The position numbers and the translations under genes are program-made. The notes beneath the pieces are model-generated. The model did not search any database and was not told where the DNA came from. It saw only the letters and a list, made by a program, of their open reading frames with translations. From Zea mays (lineage: Eukaryota; Streptophyta; Magnoliopsida; Poales; Poaceae), in contig NC_050096.1 in the NCBI RefSeq assembly GCF_902167145.1, positions 78,798,683 to 78,862,682 on the forward strand: a stretch of 64,000 nucleotides of DNA, in the 5' to 3' direction. Position 1 is the stretch's first letter; every line of letters starts with the position of its first letter. This document shows, piece after piece, positions 22,436-32,557 of this stretch.

Positions 22436-23583
22436 TCAAACCAAGCAGCTTCTCTTCTGGCAACAATCTGAGATATCTCCTGGATGGGTCAAGAGGGAGC
22501 TGATGTTGATGACTTCTTCTGGCGGAGGCTGAGATGGCAAGACGGGGTCGAACTCTTCTTCAAGCGGGACTGGCTCTTGTAGCTCCTCAGAGGGCGGCGG
22601 TGCTGGCGGGGTGCTTGCAGCTTCTTCCTTGACCTCAAGGGACGGTGCTAGAATCTTCTTCATGGTGAGGGGCTCAAACAACTCCGGCAGGGGATCTTGG
22701 GAGGACTCGGGGTGCTCTTGCTTATCCATAGCTTGAGGGAAGACTGGAAATCCTTCCAAGACTATGGCTCCTTTCGGTAGTTCCCAACCCTTCTTCTCTC
22801 CTCTGATAGAGACCGGGTGACCTTCAAGAATCTGGGGGTCTTCAGCTCTGATGGGTTGAACAGGGTTGGATGAAGCGGGCTCTTGGATCCGCAGGGCTCT
22901 ACGTTGGTTATGGGTTACCAAGTAGGCCTCCATCAACTTCTGGACGTGCTCATCCTTGGCTTGCTTCAGGGCTTCAACAGCAATGACTTCACGACTTTCC
23001 AAGGTAGCTACATGGGCTTGAGCTGTGGTGAGATCCACATGGAGCTTACGGTTGAGCTTCTCTGCATCTTCTGCTCGAGCAATCATCTGACGGTGGTGCC
23101 GAGCCAAGAAATCATACTGTGCATCCAGGGTGAGCAGGTATGCAGTGAGGTACACGATTGTGGGGTCGTCCTCAAGCAGCTGCTGACCTTCCAATGCACG
23201 CATCCTGGCCATCCAAACTGGACGGTCTCTCTGAAAGGGTGGAAAGAATCTGAGCGGGGTGTCGGCCACTTTTTTTCATAAATCTGACACAGGGCCCTCA
23301 ATGCCTTATGAGCGACGACTTGGCAGGTGTCTTTGAATCTGTGCCCAGCAGCACTGACACTCCATTCCACATGGTGCGGACTGGATCCAATGTATACAGT
23401 CACGACACACTTCTCTGTTCCATGCTCGACGAATTCACGACCATCATACTCTGGCTGGCTCCTGATTCCAAGGCGAACTGTGCAGGCTTTCAACATCTTG
23501 GGGAAACCATCTTCATTCTGGCAAAAGCTGGTTTGGCAGCGGACCTCCATCTGACTTCTAAGAGAAGGAAAGGGGGAAAGCAT
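22436..23583 (-). CDS. Two-frame ORF of the non-autonomous element: dsRBD-like N-part plus coiled coil, joined at a slippery heptamer
   Basis: The zero frame opens at ATG 23583 (another at 23550), about 100 bp after the primer site. Its distal half (EKCVVTVYIGSSPHHVEWSV, then CQVVAHKALRALCQIYEKK) resembles the beta-beta-alpha end of a double-stranded RNA-binding domain. At 23277-23269 the frame reads GAA AAA AAG; a -1 shift on A AAA AAG enters a second frame from 23269 that runs 277 codons to 22436. That part holds a predicted coiled coil (about 23100-22900) and a Pro/Glu-rich tail. The joined product would be 382 residues. There is no zinc knuckle or capsid motif I recognise. The alternative is a one-base indel in a 7-A run. 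The dsRBD likeness is my inference by eye. Confidence 0.55.
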
Positions 23584-23684
23584 TTTTGAATTGAAGGGAT
23601 GAGAGCAAGATTTTTTTAAGAAAATAGTTTTGACTCAAAAACTTTTGATCGGCCTAAGGGTTACGTCCTGCGGCCAACCTAACA

Positions 23685-23696
23685 GCTCTGATACCA
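23685..23696 (-). promoter_or_regulatory. Primer binding site (initiator Met tRNA type)
   Basis: On minus, TGGTATCAGAGC lies two bases after the 5' LTR end. It is the usual initiator-methionine tRNA complement in plant Copia and chromovirus elements. Confidence 0.85.
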
Positions 23697-23698
23697 CC

Positions 23699-24365
23699 TG
23701 AAGCGTCCCCATCCTCTTGGACTCAAATGTGATACAATTACTAGTCCCAGGAGGCTAGTAAACACATTTATACATCAGATGATTACAGATCTGCTTAAAC
23801 GACAAACCTATAAAGGTGGCGAACAACTTTAAGAGTTGGTCCACAACTCGGGACATGTCATCAGAGTGGGGCTGAAGCAGCCCGATATACGCAGTGAAGC
23901 AAATCAGCGGTCCAACAGCCACAGGCAAGGTTGGGAACAGTCGTAACTCTTACCCGATCTCCTTTTTCTGAAAAACAACAAATAAGCAAGGGTGAGTACA
24001 AACGTACTCAGCAGCCCACCTTCACCCGCGGAATGGGGAAATCAGATATAATGCATGGAATATGTAGAGCTCAGGATATTTTGCAGAAACAGCAATATTT
24101 TATGCAGGGTTGTTTTGAAAAACATTTTGTATTTTGCAAAGCGCATCCTTTCCCAAAAGGAGCAGGAAGTTTTTCAGTATTATAATAAAATCCCCTGGAC
24201 TAAACCATCCAGGTATCTCAGCAGTTTCCCACTGGTTTTCCTTTTCAAAAACAGCTACTGGACTTCCCGTCCACCATAGCTCACGGCTCAACCGCCGGAC
24301 CTTTTAAAAACCATTTATCTCAAACGCGCCCTTTTTGAAAACAAAACATTAATTGCCATACCATA
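23699..24365 (-). repeat. 5' LTR of the non-autonomous element, 3' portion
   Basis: Homologous to 17297-17966. It is interrupted at CCATA (24361-24365) by the Opie-like element and resumes at 33883. Confidence 0.9.
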
Positions 24366-25685
24366 TGATAGTCGCCTAGAGGGGGGGTGAATAGGGCGAA
24401 ACTGAAATTTACAAATATAAACACAACTACAAGTCGGGTTAGCGTTAGAAATATAAACGAGTCCGCGAGAGAGGGGGCAAAACAAATCGCAAGCAAATAA
24501 GGAGAGTGACACGCGGATTTGTTTTACCGAGGTTCGGTTCTTGCAAACCTACTCCCCGTTGAGGAGGCCACAAAGGCCGGGTCTCTTCCAACCCTTCCCT
24601 CTCTCAAACGGTCCCTCGGACCGAGTGAGCTTCCCTTCTTCTCAATCAACCGGGAACAAAACTTCCCCGCAAGGGCCACCACACAATCGGTGCCTCTTGC
24701 CTCGGTTACAATTGAGTGTTGATCACAAGAGCAAAAGAGAAAGAAAGAATGCGATCCAAGCGCAAGAGCTCAAATGAACACGGCAAATTACTCTCACTAG
24801 TCACTTAGGGTTTGTGTGGAATTGGAGAGGATTTGATCTCTTTGGGTGTGTCTAGAATTGAATGCCTAGCTCTTGTAAATGGTTGAGAAGTGGAAAACTT
24901 GGATGGCAATGAATGTGGGGTGGTTGGGGTATTTATAGCCCCAACCACCAAACTTGACCGTTGGCTGGAGGCTTCTGTTCGATGGCGCACCGGACAGTCC
25001 GGTGCACACCGGACAGTCCGGTGCCCCTGCCACGTCATCACTGCCGTTGGATTCTAGCCGTTGGAGCTTCTGACTTGTGGGCCCGCCTGGGTGTCCGGTG
25101 CACACCGGACATGCACTGTTTGATGTCCGGTGCACCAGTATGGGCAGCCCTGACATCTGCGCGCGCTGCGCGCGCATTTAATGCTGCGCAGGGAGCCGTT
25201 GGCGCCGCAGAGAGCCGTTGCTCCGCTGGCACACCGGACAGTCCGGTGCACACCGGACAGTCCGGTGAATTTTAGCGGAGCGGCTGCCGCGCGAACCCGA
25301 GGCTGGCGAGTTCAGGAGGCCGAGCTTCCTTGGAGCACCGGACATGTCCGGTGCACACCGGACAGTCCGGTGAATTATAGCGCGCCGGCTTCCGAGAATT
25401 CCCGAGAGTGAAGAGTTGGAGTCTGAGTCCCCTGGTGCACCGGACAAGTACTGTTTACTGTCCGGTGGCACACCGGACAGTCCGGTGCGCCAGACCAGGG
25501 GTGCCCTCGGTTGCCCCTTTGCTCCTTTATTGAATCCAACACTTGATCTTTTTATTGGCTAGATGTGAACCTTTTGCACCTGTATAACTTATACACTAGA
25601 GCAAACTAGTCAGTCCAATATTTGTGTTGGGCAATTCAACCACCAAAATTATTTAGGAACTAGGTGTGAGCCTAATTCCCTTTCA
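24366..25685 (-). repeat. 3' LTR of the Sirevirus
   Basis: 1320 bp, apparently identical to 32558-33877. On minus a TATA box (TATAAATA) lies at 24937-24930, and the palindrome cluster at 24985-25490. Confidence 0.93.
24985..25490. repeat. Palindrome cluster CACCGGACAGTCCGGTG in Sirevirus LTR
   Basis: About ten full or half copies occur, several as adjacent pairs (near 24989/25006, 25232/25249 and 25335/25354). Variants carry an inserted spacer (near 25437). Such conserved palindromes in the LTR regulatory region are a known Sirevirus signature. The matching cluster in the other LTR is at 33177-33682. Confidence 0.88.
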
Positions 25686-26562
25686 ATCTCCCCCTTTTTG
25701 GTGATTGATGCCAACACAAACCAAAGCAAATATAGAAGTGCATAATTGAACTAGTTTGCATAATGTAAGTGAAAAGGTTACTTGGAATTGAGCCAATATA
25801 ACTACTTACAAGATATGCAAGGAATGTTTCTTTCTTATATAACATTTTGGACCACGTTTGCACCACATGTTTTTGTTTTTGCAAATTCTTTTTGTAAATC
25901 CATTTCAAAGATCTTTTGCAAATAGTCAAAGGTACATGAATAAGAGTTTGCAAAGCATTTTCAAGATTTGAAATTGTCTCCCCCTATTTCAAATGCTTTT
26001 CCTTTGACTAAACAAAACTCCCCCTAAAAGAGATCCACCTCTTAGTGTTTCAAGAGGGTTTTGATATACCATTTTTGAAATACTACTTTCTCCCCCTTTT
26101 GAACACAATAGGATACCAATTGATAAATACTTCTTTGAAAACACTAAGTTTTTGAAATTGGTGGTGGTGGTGCGGTCCTTTTGCTTTGGGCTCATTTCTC
26201 CCCCTTTTTGGCATGAATCACCAAAAACGGAATCATTAGAGCCCTCTAAGTGCTATCTTCCCCTTTGGTCATAAAATAAATGAGTTAAGATTATACCAAA
26301 AAGCGAAGCTTTTGAGCTTTTACTCTCTTCCCCAGGGATGAAGTTCTTTCCTTTGATGCTCATTTCTCCCCCAAAGAATAGAGAGTTGCTCGGAGTGATG
26401 GCGAAGTATGAGTTACGGAGTGGAAGCCTTTGTCTTCGCCGAAGACTCCAATTCCCTTTCAATATACCTATGACTTGGTTTGAAATAGACTTGAAAACAC
26501 ATTAGTCATAGCATATAGAAGAGATATGATCAAAGGTATTCAAAAGAGCTATGTGTGCAAGC
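25686..26562 (-). other. Sirevirus 3' internal region with multiplied polypurine tracts
   Basis: Between the pol stop and the 3' LTR, the minus-strand purine tract AGGGGGAG occurs at about 25688, 25978, 26018, 26090 and 26198, and as GGGGGAG at 26366. The one at 25688 abuts the LTR and is the functional tract by position. Multiplied tracts of this kind are a described Sirevirus feature. No ORF is supported here. Confidence 0.85.
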
Positions 26563-29500
26563 TTAGCAAAAGAAATTTCTAGAATCAAGAATATTGAGCT
26601 CATGCCTAAGTTTGGTAAAAGATTGTTCATCAAGTGGCTTGGTAAAGATATCGGCTAATTGATCTTTAGTGTTAATGTAAGAAATCTCGATATCCCCCTT
26701 TTGTTGGTGATCCCTAAGAAAATGATACCGAATGGCTATGTGCTTAGTGCGGCTATGCTCGACGGGATTGTCGGCCATTTTAATTGCACTTTCATTATCA
26801 CATAGCAAAGGGACTTTGGTTAATTTGTAACCGTAGTCCCGCAGGGTTTGCCTCATCCAAAGCAATTGCGCGCAACAATGTCCTGCGGCAATGTACTCGG
26901 CTTCGGCGGTGGAAAGAGCGACCGAATTTTGCTTCTTTGAAGCCCATGACACCAAGGATCTTCCCAAGAACTGGCAAGTCCCCGATGTGCTCTTCCTATT
27001 GATCTTACACCCCGCCCAATCGGCATCCGAATAACCAATCAAATCAAAAGTGGATCCCCGAGGGTACCAAAGCCCAAACTTAGGAGTATAAGCCAAATAT
27101 CTCAAGATTCGTTTTACGGCCGTAAGGTGGGATTCCTTAGGGTCGGATTGGAATCTTGCACACATGCAAACGGAAAGCATAATGTCCGGTCGAGATGCAC
27201 ATAAATAAAGCAATGAACCAATCATCGACCGGTATACCTTTTGATCCACGGACTTACCTCCCGTGTCGAGGTCGAGATGCCCATTAGTTCCCATGGGTGT
27301 CTTGATGGGTTTGGCATCCTTCATCCCAAACTTAGCAAGAATGTCTTGAGTGTACTTCGTTTGGCTAATGAAGGTGCCCTCTTGGAGTTGCTTGACTTGG
27401 AATCCTAGAAAATACTTCAACTCCCCCATCATCGACATCTCGAATTTCTGTGTCATGATCCTACTAAACTCTTCACATGTAGACTCGTTAGTAGACCCAA
27501 ATATAATATCATCAACATAAATTTGGCATACAAACAAGTCATTTTCAAGAGTTTTAGTAAAGAGTGTAGGATCGGCCTTGCCGACTTTGAAGCCATTAGC
27601 AATAAGGAAATCTCTAAGGCATTCATACCATGCTCTTGGGGCTTGCTTGAGCCCATAAAGCGCCTTAGAGAGCCTATAGACATGATTAGGATACTCACTG
27701 TCTTCAAAGCCGGGAGGTTGCTCAACATAGACCTCTTCCTTGATCGGTCCATTGAGGAAGGCACTTTTCACGTCCATTTGATAGAGCTTAAAGCCATGGT
27801 AAGTAGCATAGGCCAATAATATGCGAATTGACTCAAGCCTAGCTACGGGTGCATAGGTTTCACCAAAATCCAAACCTTCGACTTGTGAATACCCTTTGGC
27901 CACGAGTCGAGCTTTGTTCCTTGTCACCACACCATGCTCATCTTGCTTGTTGCGGAAGACCCATTTGGTTCCTACAACATTTTGGTTAGGACGTGGAACT
28001 AAATGCCAGACCTCATTCCTCGTGAAATTGTTGAGCTCCTCTTGCATCGCCACCACCCAATCCGAATCTTGGAGAGCTTCCTCTACCCTGTGTGGCTCAA
28101 TAGAGGAAACAAAAGAGTAATGTTCACAAAAATGAGCAACCCGAGATCGAGTAGTTACCCCCTTATGAATGTCGCCGAGGATGGTGTCGACGGGGTGATC
28201 TCGTTGGATTGCTTGGTGGACTCTTGGGTGTGGCGGTCTTGGTTCTTCCTCATCCTCCTTTTCTTGATCATTTGTATCTCCCCCTTGATCATTGCTATCA
28301 TCTTGAGGTGGCTCGTCTTCTTGATTTTGCTCTTCATCATTTTGAGCCTCATCCTCATTTTGAGTTGGTGGAGATGCTTGCATGGGGGAGGATGGTTGAT
28401 CTTGTGTACTTGGAGGCTCTTCGGATTCCTTAGGACACACATCCCCAATGGACATGTTCCTAAGCGCTATGCATGGAGCCTGTTCTTCACCTATCTCATC
28501 AAGATCAATTTGCTCTACTTGAGAGCCGTTAGTTTCATCAAACACAACGTCACAAGAGACTTCAACTAGTCCAGTGGACTTGTTAAAGACCCTATATGCC
28601 CTTGTGTTTGAGTCATAACCAAGTAAAAAGCCTTCTACAGTTTTAGGAGCAAATTTAGATTTTCTACCTCTTTTAATAAGAATGAAGCATTTGCTACCAA
28701 AAACTCTAAAATATGAAATGTTGGGCTTTTTACCGGTTAGGAGTTCATATGATGTCTTCTTGAGGATTCGGTGAAGATATAACCGGTTGATGGCGTAGCA
28801 GGCGGTGTTGACCGCTTCGGCCCAAAACCGGTCCGGTGTCTTGTACTCATCAAGCATGGTTCTTGCCATGTCCAATAGAGTTCGATTCTTCCTCTCCACT
28901 ACACCATTTTGTTGTGGCGTGTAGGGAGAGGAGAACTCATGCTTGATGCCCTCCTCCTCAAGGAAGCCTTCAATTTGAGAGTTCTTGAACTCCGTCCCAT
29001 TGTCGCTTCTTATTTTCTTGATCCTTAGGCCGAACTCATTTTGAGCCCGTCTCAAGAATCCCTTTAAGGTCTCTTGGGTTTGAGATTTTTCCTGTAAAAA
29101 GAATACCCAAGTGAAGCGAGAATAATCATCCACAATAACAAGACAATACTTACTCCCGCCGATGCTTATGTAAGCAATCGGGCCGAATAGATCCATGTGG
29201 AGTAGCTCAAGCGGCCTGTCGGTCGTCATGATGTTCTTGTGTGGATGATGGACTCCAACTTGCTTCCCCGCCTGGCATGCGCTACAAATCCTGTCTTTCT
29301 CAAAATGAACATTTGTTAATCCTAAAATGTGCTCTCCCTTTAGAGGCTTATGAAGATTCTTCATCCCAACATGGGCTAGTCGGCGGTGCCAGAGCCAACC
29401 CATATTAGTCTTAGCAATTAAGCAAGTGTCGAGTTCAGCTCTATCAAAATCTACCAAGTATAGCTGACCCTCTAACACTCCCTTAAAAGCTATTGAATCA

Positions 29501-29808
29501 TCACTTCTTCTAAAGACAGTGACACCTATATCAGTAAAAAGACAGTTGTAGCCCATTTGACATAATTGGGAAACAGAAAGCAAGTTGTAGTCTAAGGAAT
29601 CAACAAGAAAAACATTGGAAATAGAATGGTCAGGAGATATAGCAATTTTACCCAATCCTTTGACCAAACCTTGATTTCCATCCCCGAATGTGATAGCTCG
29701 TTGGGGATCTTGGTTTTTCTCATATGAGGAGAACATCCTTTTCTCCCCTGTCATGTGGTTTGTGCACCCGCTGTCGAGTATCCAACTTGAGCCCCCGGAT
29801 GCATAAAC
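26563..29808 (-). CDS. pol: Sirevirus pol: protease, integrase, reverse transcriptase, RNase H
   Basis: The frame opens just after a TAG at 29811-29809. It first encodes the protease active site ([11 protein letters not shown]), then from Met 29754 another 1063 residues. From that Met: integrase zinc finger about 123-160 ([17 protein letters not shown]), core D188, D251 and E287, an acidic/Pro-rich linker about 440-515, RT about 570-800 with YVDD at 746-749, and RNase H about 890-1030 ([10 protein letters not shown]). The frame is uninterrupted and all catalytic residues I checked are present. It lies in a different frame from gag and does not overlap it, so how pol is translated is unclear. 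Enzymes act in the cytoplasmic particle and then in the nucleus. Confidence 0.93.
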   Translation of the reverse strand, partial: VYASGGSSWILDSGCTNHMTGEKRMFSSYEKNQDPQRAITFGDGNQGLVKGLGKIAISPDHSISNVFLVDSLDYNLLSVSQLCQMGYNCLFTDIGVTVFRRSDDSIAFKGVLEGQLYLVDFDRAELDTCLIAKTNMGWLWHRRLAHVGMKNLHKPLKGEHILGLTNVHFEKDRICSACQAGKQVGVHHPHKNIMTTDRPLELLHMDLFGPIAYISIGGSKYCLVIVDDYSRFTWVFFLQEKSQTQETLKGFLRRAQNEFGLRIKKIRSDNGTEFKNSQIEGFLEEEGIKHEFSSPYTPQQNGVVERKNRTLLDMARTMLDEYKTPDRFWAEAVNTACYAINRLYLHRILKKTSYELLTGKKPNISYFRVFGSKCFILIKRGRKSKFAPKTVEGFLLGYDSNTRAYRVFNKSTGLVEVSCDVVFDETNGSQVEQIDLDEIGEEQAPCIALRNMSIGDVCPKESEEPPSTQDQPSSPMQASPPTQNEDEAQNDEEQNQEDEPPQDDSNDQGGDTNDQEKEDEEEPRPPHPRVHQAIQRDHPVDTILGDIHKGVTTRSRVAHFCEHYSFVSSIEPHRVEEALQDSDWVVAMQEELNNFTRNEVWHLVPRPNQNVVGTKWVFRNKQDEHGVVTRNKARLVAKGYSQVEGLDFGETYAPVARLESIRILLAYATYHGFKLYQMDVKSAFLNGPIKEEVYVEQPPGFEDSEYPNHVYRLSKALYGLKQAPRAWYECLRDFLIANGFKVGKADPTLFTKTLENDLFVCQIYVDDIIFGSTNESTCEEFSRIMTQKFEMSMMGELKYFLGFQVKQLQEGTFISQTKYTQDILAKFGMKDAKPIKTPMGTNGHLDLDTGGKSVDQKVYRSMIGSLLYLCASRPDIMLSVCMCARFQSDPKESHLTAVKRILRYLAYTPKFGLWYPRGSTFDLIGYSDADWAGCKINRKSTSGTCQFLGRSLVSWASKKQNSVALSTAEAEYIAAGHCCAQLLWMRQTLRDYGYKLTKVPLLCDNESAIKMADNPVEHSRTKHIAIRYHFLRDHQQKGDIEISYINTKDQLADIFTKPLDEQSFTKLRHELNILDSRNFFC

Positions 29809-29821
29809 CTACAAAACAAAT

Positions 29822-32509
29822 TTAGTTCTTGATTTTAGGTACCCAAACTGTTTTGGGTCCTTTGGCATTAGATACAAGAACTTTGGGTACCCAAACACAA
29901 GTCTTGGAACCCTTGTGCTTGCCCCCAACAAACTTGGCAACGACCTTGCCGGATTTGTTAGTCAAAACATAAGAAGCATCAAAAGTCTTAAATGAAATGC
30001 TATGTTCATTTGATGCATTAGAAATTTTCTTTCTAGGCAACTTGGCACGGGTTGGTTGCCTAGAGCTAGATGTCTCACCCTTATACATATAAGCATGATT
30101 AGGGCCAGAGTGAGACTTCCTAGAATGAATCTTTCTAATTTTGCTCTCAGGATAGCCGGCAGGGTATAAAATGTAACCCTCGTTATCCTGAGGCATGGGA
30201 GCCTTGCCCTTAACAAAGTTAGATAAGTTCTTTGGAGGAGCAATAAGTTTGACATTGTCTCCCCTTTGGAAGCCAATGCCATCCTTAATGCCAGGGCGTC
30301 TCCCATTATAAAGCATGCTACGAGCAAATTTAAATTTCTCATTTTCTAGATTGTGCTCGGCAATTTTGGCATCTAATTTTGCTATATGATCATTTTGTTG
30401 TTTAATTAAAGCCATATGATCAAGAATAGCATTAACATCAATATCTCTACATCTAGTGCAAATAGGAACATGCTCAAGATTAGATGTAGAGGGTTTGCAA
30501 GATTTAAGTTCTACAACCTTAGCATGCAACATTTCATTCTTAGTTCTAAGGTCGGAAATAGAAGCATTGCAAACATCAAAATTTTTAGCCTTAGCAATTA
30601 AATTTTCATTCTCTAATCTAAGGCTAGCAAGAGATGCATTCAATTCATCAATCTTGGCAAGCAAGTCAATGTTATCATCTCTAAGATTGGGAATTGAAAC
30701 ATTACAAACATGAGAATCAACCTTGGCATTTAAAATAGTATTTTCATTCCTAAGGTTGTCGATTATTTCACGGCAAGTGCTTAGCTCACTAGATAATTTT
30801 TCACATTTTTCTACTTCTAGAGCATAAGCCTTTTTAACCTTAACATGTTTCTTGTTTTCTTTAATTAGATAATCCTCTTGGGAATCCAAAAGGTCATCCT
30901 TTTCATGAATAGCACTAACCAATTCATTTAATTTTTCCTTTTGAGCTATGTTAAGGTTGGCAAAAAGGGAACGCAAATTATCTTCCTCATCACTAGCATT
31001 GTCATCACTAGAGGATTCATATTTAGTGGAGGATTTAGATTTAACCTTCTTTTTGCCGTCCTTTGCCATGAGGCACTTGTGGCCGACGTTGGGGAAGAGG
31101 AGTCCCTTGGTGACGGCGATATTGGCGGCGTCCTCGTCGTCGGAGGAGTCGCTTGAGCTCTCGTCGGAGTCCCACTCGCGACAAATATGGGCATCGCCGC
31201 CCTTCTTCTTGTAATACCTCTTCTTTTCCTTTCGTCTCCCCTTCTTGTCGTCGCCTCGGTCACTGTCACTAGATATAGGACATTTAGCAATAAAATGACC
31301 GGGCTTACCACACTTGTAGCAAACCTTCTTGGAGCGGGACTTGTAGTCCTTCCCCCTCCTTTGCTTGAGGATTTGGCGGAAGCTCTTGATGACGAGCGCC
31401 ATTTCCTCATTGTCGAGCTTGGAGGCGTCTATTGGTTGTCTACTTGGTGTAGATTCCTCCTTCTTCTCCTCCGTTGCCTTGAATGCAACGGGTTGGGCTT
31501 CGGATGGGTCGCCAAGCTCGTTGATTTTCCTCGAGCCTTCTATCATGCACTCAAAACTTACAAAATGCCCGATAACTTCCTCGGGGGTCATTTTAGTATA
31601 TCTAGGATTACCACGAATCAATTGAACTTGAGTGGGATTAAGAAAAATGAGAGATCTTAAAATAACATTTACCACTTCGTGGTCATCCCACTTTTTGCTC
31701 CCGAGGTTGCGCACTTGGTTCACCAAAGTCTTGAGCCGGTTGTACATATGTTGTGGCTCCTCCCCTTTGAGAAGCCGGAACCGACCGAGCTCCCCCTCGA
31801 TCGTTTCCCGCTTGGTGATCTTGGTGAGCTCATCTCCCTCGTGCGCGGTTTTGAGTACATCCCAAATCTCCTTGGCGTTCTTCAACCCTTGTACTTTGTT
31901 ATACTCCTCTTTACTTAGAGAGGCGAGGAGTATTGTTGTTGCTTGAGAGTTGAAGTGCTCGATTTGGGCCACCTCATCCTCATCATAGTCCTCATCCCCT
32001 ACGGATGGTACCTGCGCGCCAAACTCAACAACATCCCATATGCTTTTGTGGAGCGAGGTTAGATGAAATCGCATTAAATCGCTCCACCTAGCGTAATCTT
32101 CACCATCAAAAGTTGGTGGTTTGCCTAATGGGACGGAAAGTAAAGGTGTATGTTTGGAAATGCGAGGGTAGCGTAGGGGGATCTTACTATACTTCTTTCG
32201 CTCTTGGCGCTTAGAAGTGACGGAGGGCGCATCGGAGTCGGAGGTAGAAGTTGATGAAGTGTCGGTCTCGTAGTAGACCACCTTCCTCATCCTCTTGTGC
32301 TTGTCGCCTTTCCGATGCGGCTTGTGGGAAGAAGATTTTTCCTTCTTCTCTTTGTGGTGAGAAGAAGATTTCTTCTCCTTCCCTTTGTTGGAGGAGCTCT
32401 TCTTCTTCTCCCTCCTTTTGGTGCGGGACTCTTCCGATGAAGTGCTCCCGTAGCTTGTAGTGGGCTTTTCGCCGGTCTCCATTTCCTTCTTGGCGTGATC
32501 TCCCGACAT
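29822..32509 (-). CDS. gag: Sirevirus gag
   Basis: ATG 32509 to TAA 29822, 895 residues. The N-terminus is Lys/Ser-rich and low complexity (about residues 20-70). A Copia gag (UBN2-like) domain follows (about 110-330), then a CCHC zinc knuckle, CYKCGKPGHFIAKCP, at about 396-410. Predicted coiled coils lie around 540-760, and a basic tail contains the repeated WVPK motif. A long gag with a C-terminal coiled-coil extension is typical of Sireviruses. The frame is intact. The start is the first ATG after the primer site, inside MSGDHAKKEMETGEK. Confidence 0.92.
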   Translation of the reverse strand: MSGDHAKKEMETGEKPTTSYGSTSSEESRTKRREKKKSSSNKGKEKKSSSHHKEKKEKSSSHKPHRKGDKHKRMRKVVYYETDTSSTSTSDSDAPSVTSKRQERKKYSKIPLRYPRISKHTPLLSVPLGKPPTFDGEDYARWSDLMRFHLTSLHKSIWDVVEFGAQVPSVGDEDYDEDEVAQIEHFNSQATTILLASLSKEEYNKVQGLKNAKEIWDVLKTAHEGDELTKITKRETIEGELGRFRLLKGEEPQHMYNRLKTLVNQVRNLGSKKWDDHEVVNVILRSLIFLNPTQVQLIRGNPRYTKMTPEEVIGHFVSFECMIEGSRKINELGDPSEAQPVAFKATEEKKEESTPSRQPIDASKLDNEEMALVIKSFRQILKQRRGKDYKSRSKKVCYKCGKPGHFIAKCPISSDSDRGDDKKGRRKEKKRYYKKKGGDAHICREWDSDESSSDSSDDEDAANIAVTKGLLFPNVGHKCLMAKDGKKKVKSKSSTKYESSSDDNASDEEDNLRSLFANLNIAQKEKLNELVSAIHEKDDLLDSQEDYLIKENKKHVKVKKAYALEVEKCEKLSSELSTCREIIDNLRNENTILNAKVDSHVCNVSIPNLRDDNIDLLAKIDELNASLASLRLENENLIAKAKNFDVCNASISDLRTKNEMLHAKVVELKSCKPSTSNLEHVPICTRCRDIDVNAILDHMALIKQQNDHIAKLDAKIAEHNLENEKFKFARSMLYNGRRPGIKDGIGFQRGDNVKLIAPPKNLSNFVKGKAPMPQDNEGYILYPAGYPESKIRKIHSRKSHSGPNHAYMYKGETSSSRQPTRAKLPRKKISNASNEHSISFKTFDASYVLTNKSGKVVAKFVGGKHKGSKTCVWVPKVLVSNAKGPKTVWVPKIKN

Positions 32510-32543
32510 CACTTCGAGCGGTTAGGCTCTAATGAAGCACCGG

Positions 32544-32555
32544 GCTCTGATACCA
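32544..32555 (-). promoter_or_regulatory. Sirevirus primer binding site
   Basis: On minus, TGGTATCAGAGC lies two bases after the 5' LTR end, matching initiator Met tRNA. Confidence 0.88.
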
Positions 32556-32557
32556 AT

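Noticed and set aside
23685..23696. tRNA gene signal at TGGTATCAGAGC sites (also 32544 and 47843)
   Set aside because: Only the 12-base tRNA 3'-end complement is present next to LTR ends. These are primer binding sites, not tRNA genes.
24519..25471. Open frames in the Sirevirus LTR (also 32711-33663)
   Set aside because: They cross the palindrome cluster and promoter, and duplicate exactly because the LTRs are duplicates. No gene is expected in an LTR.
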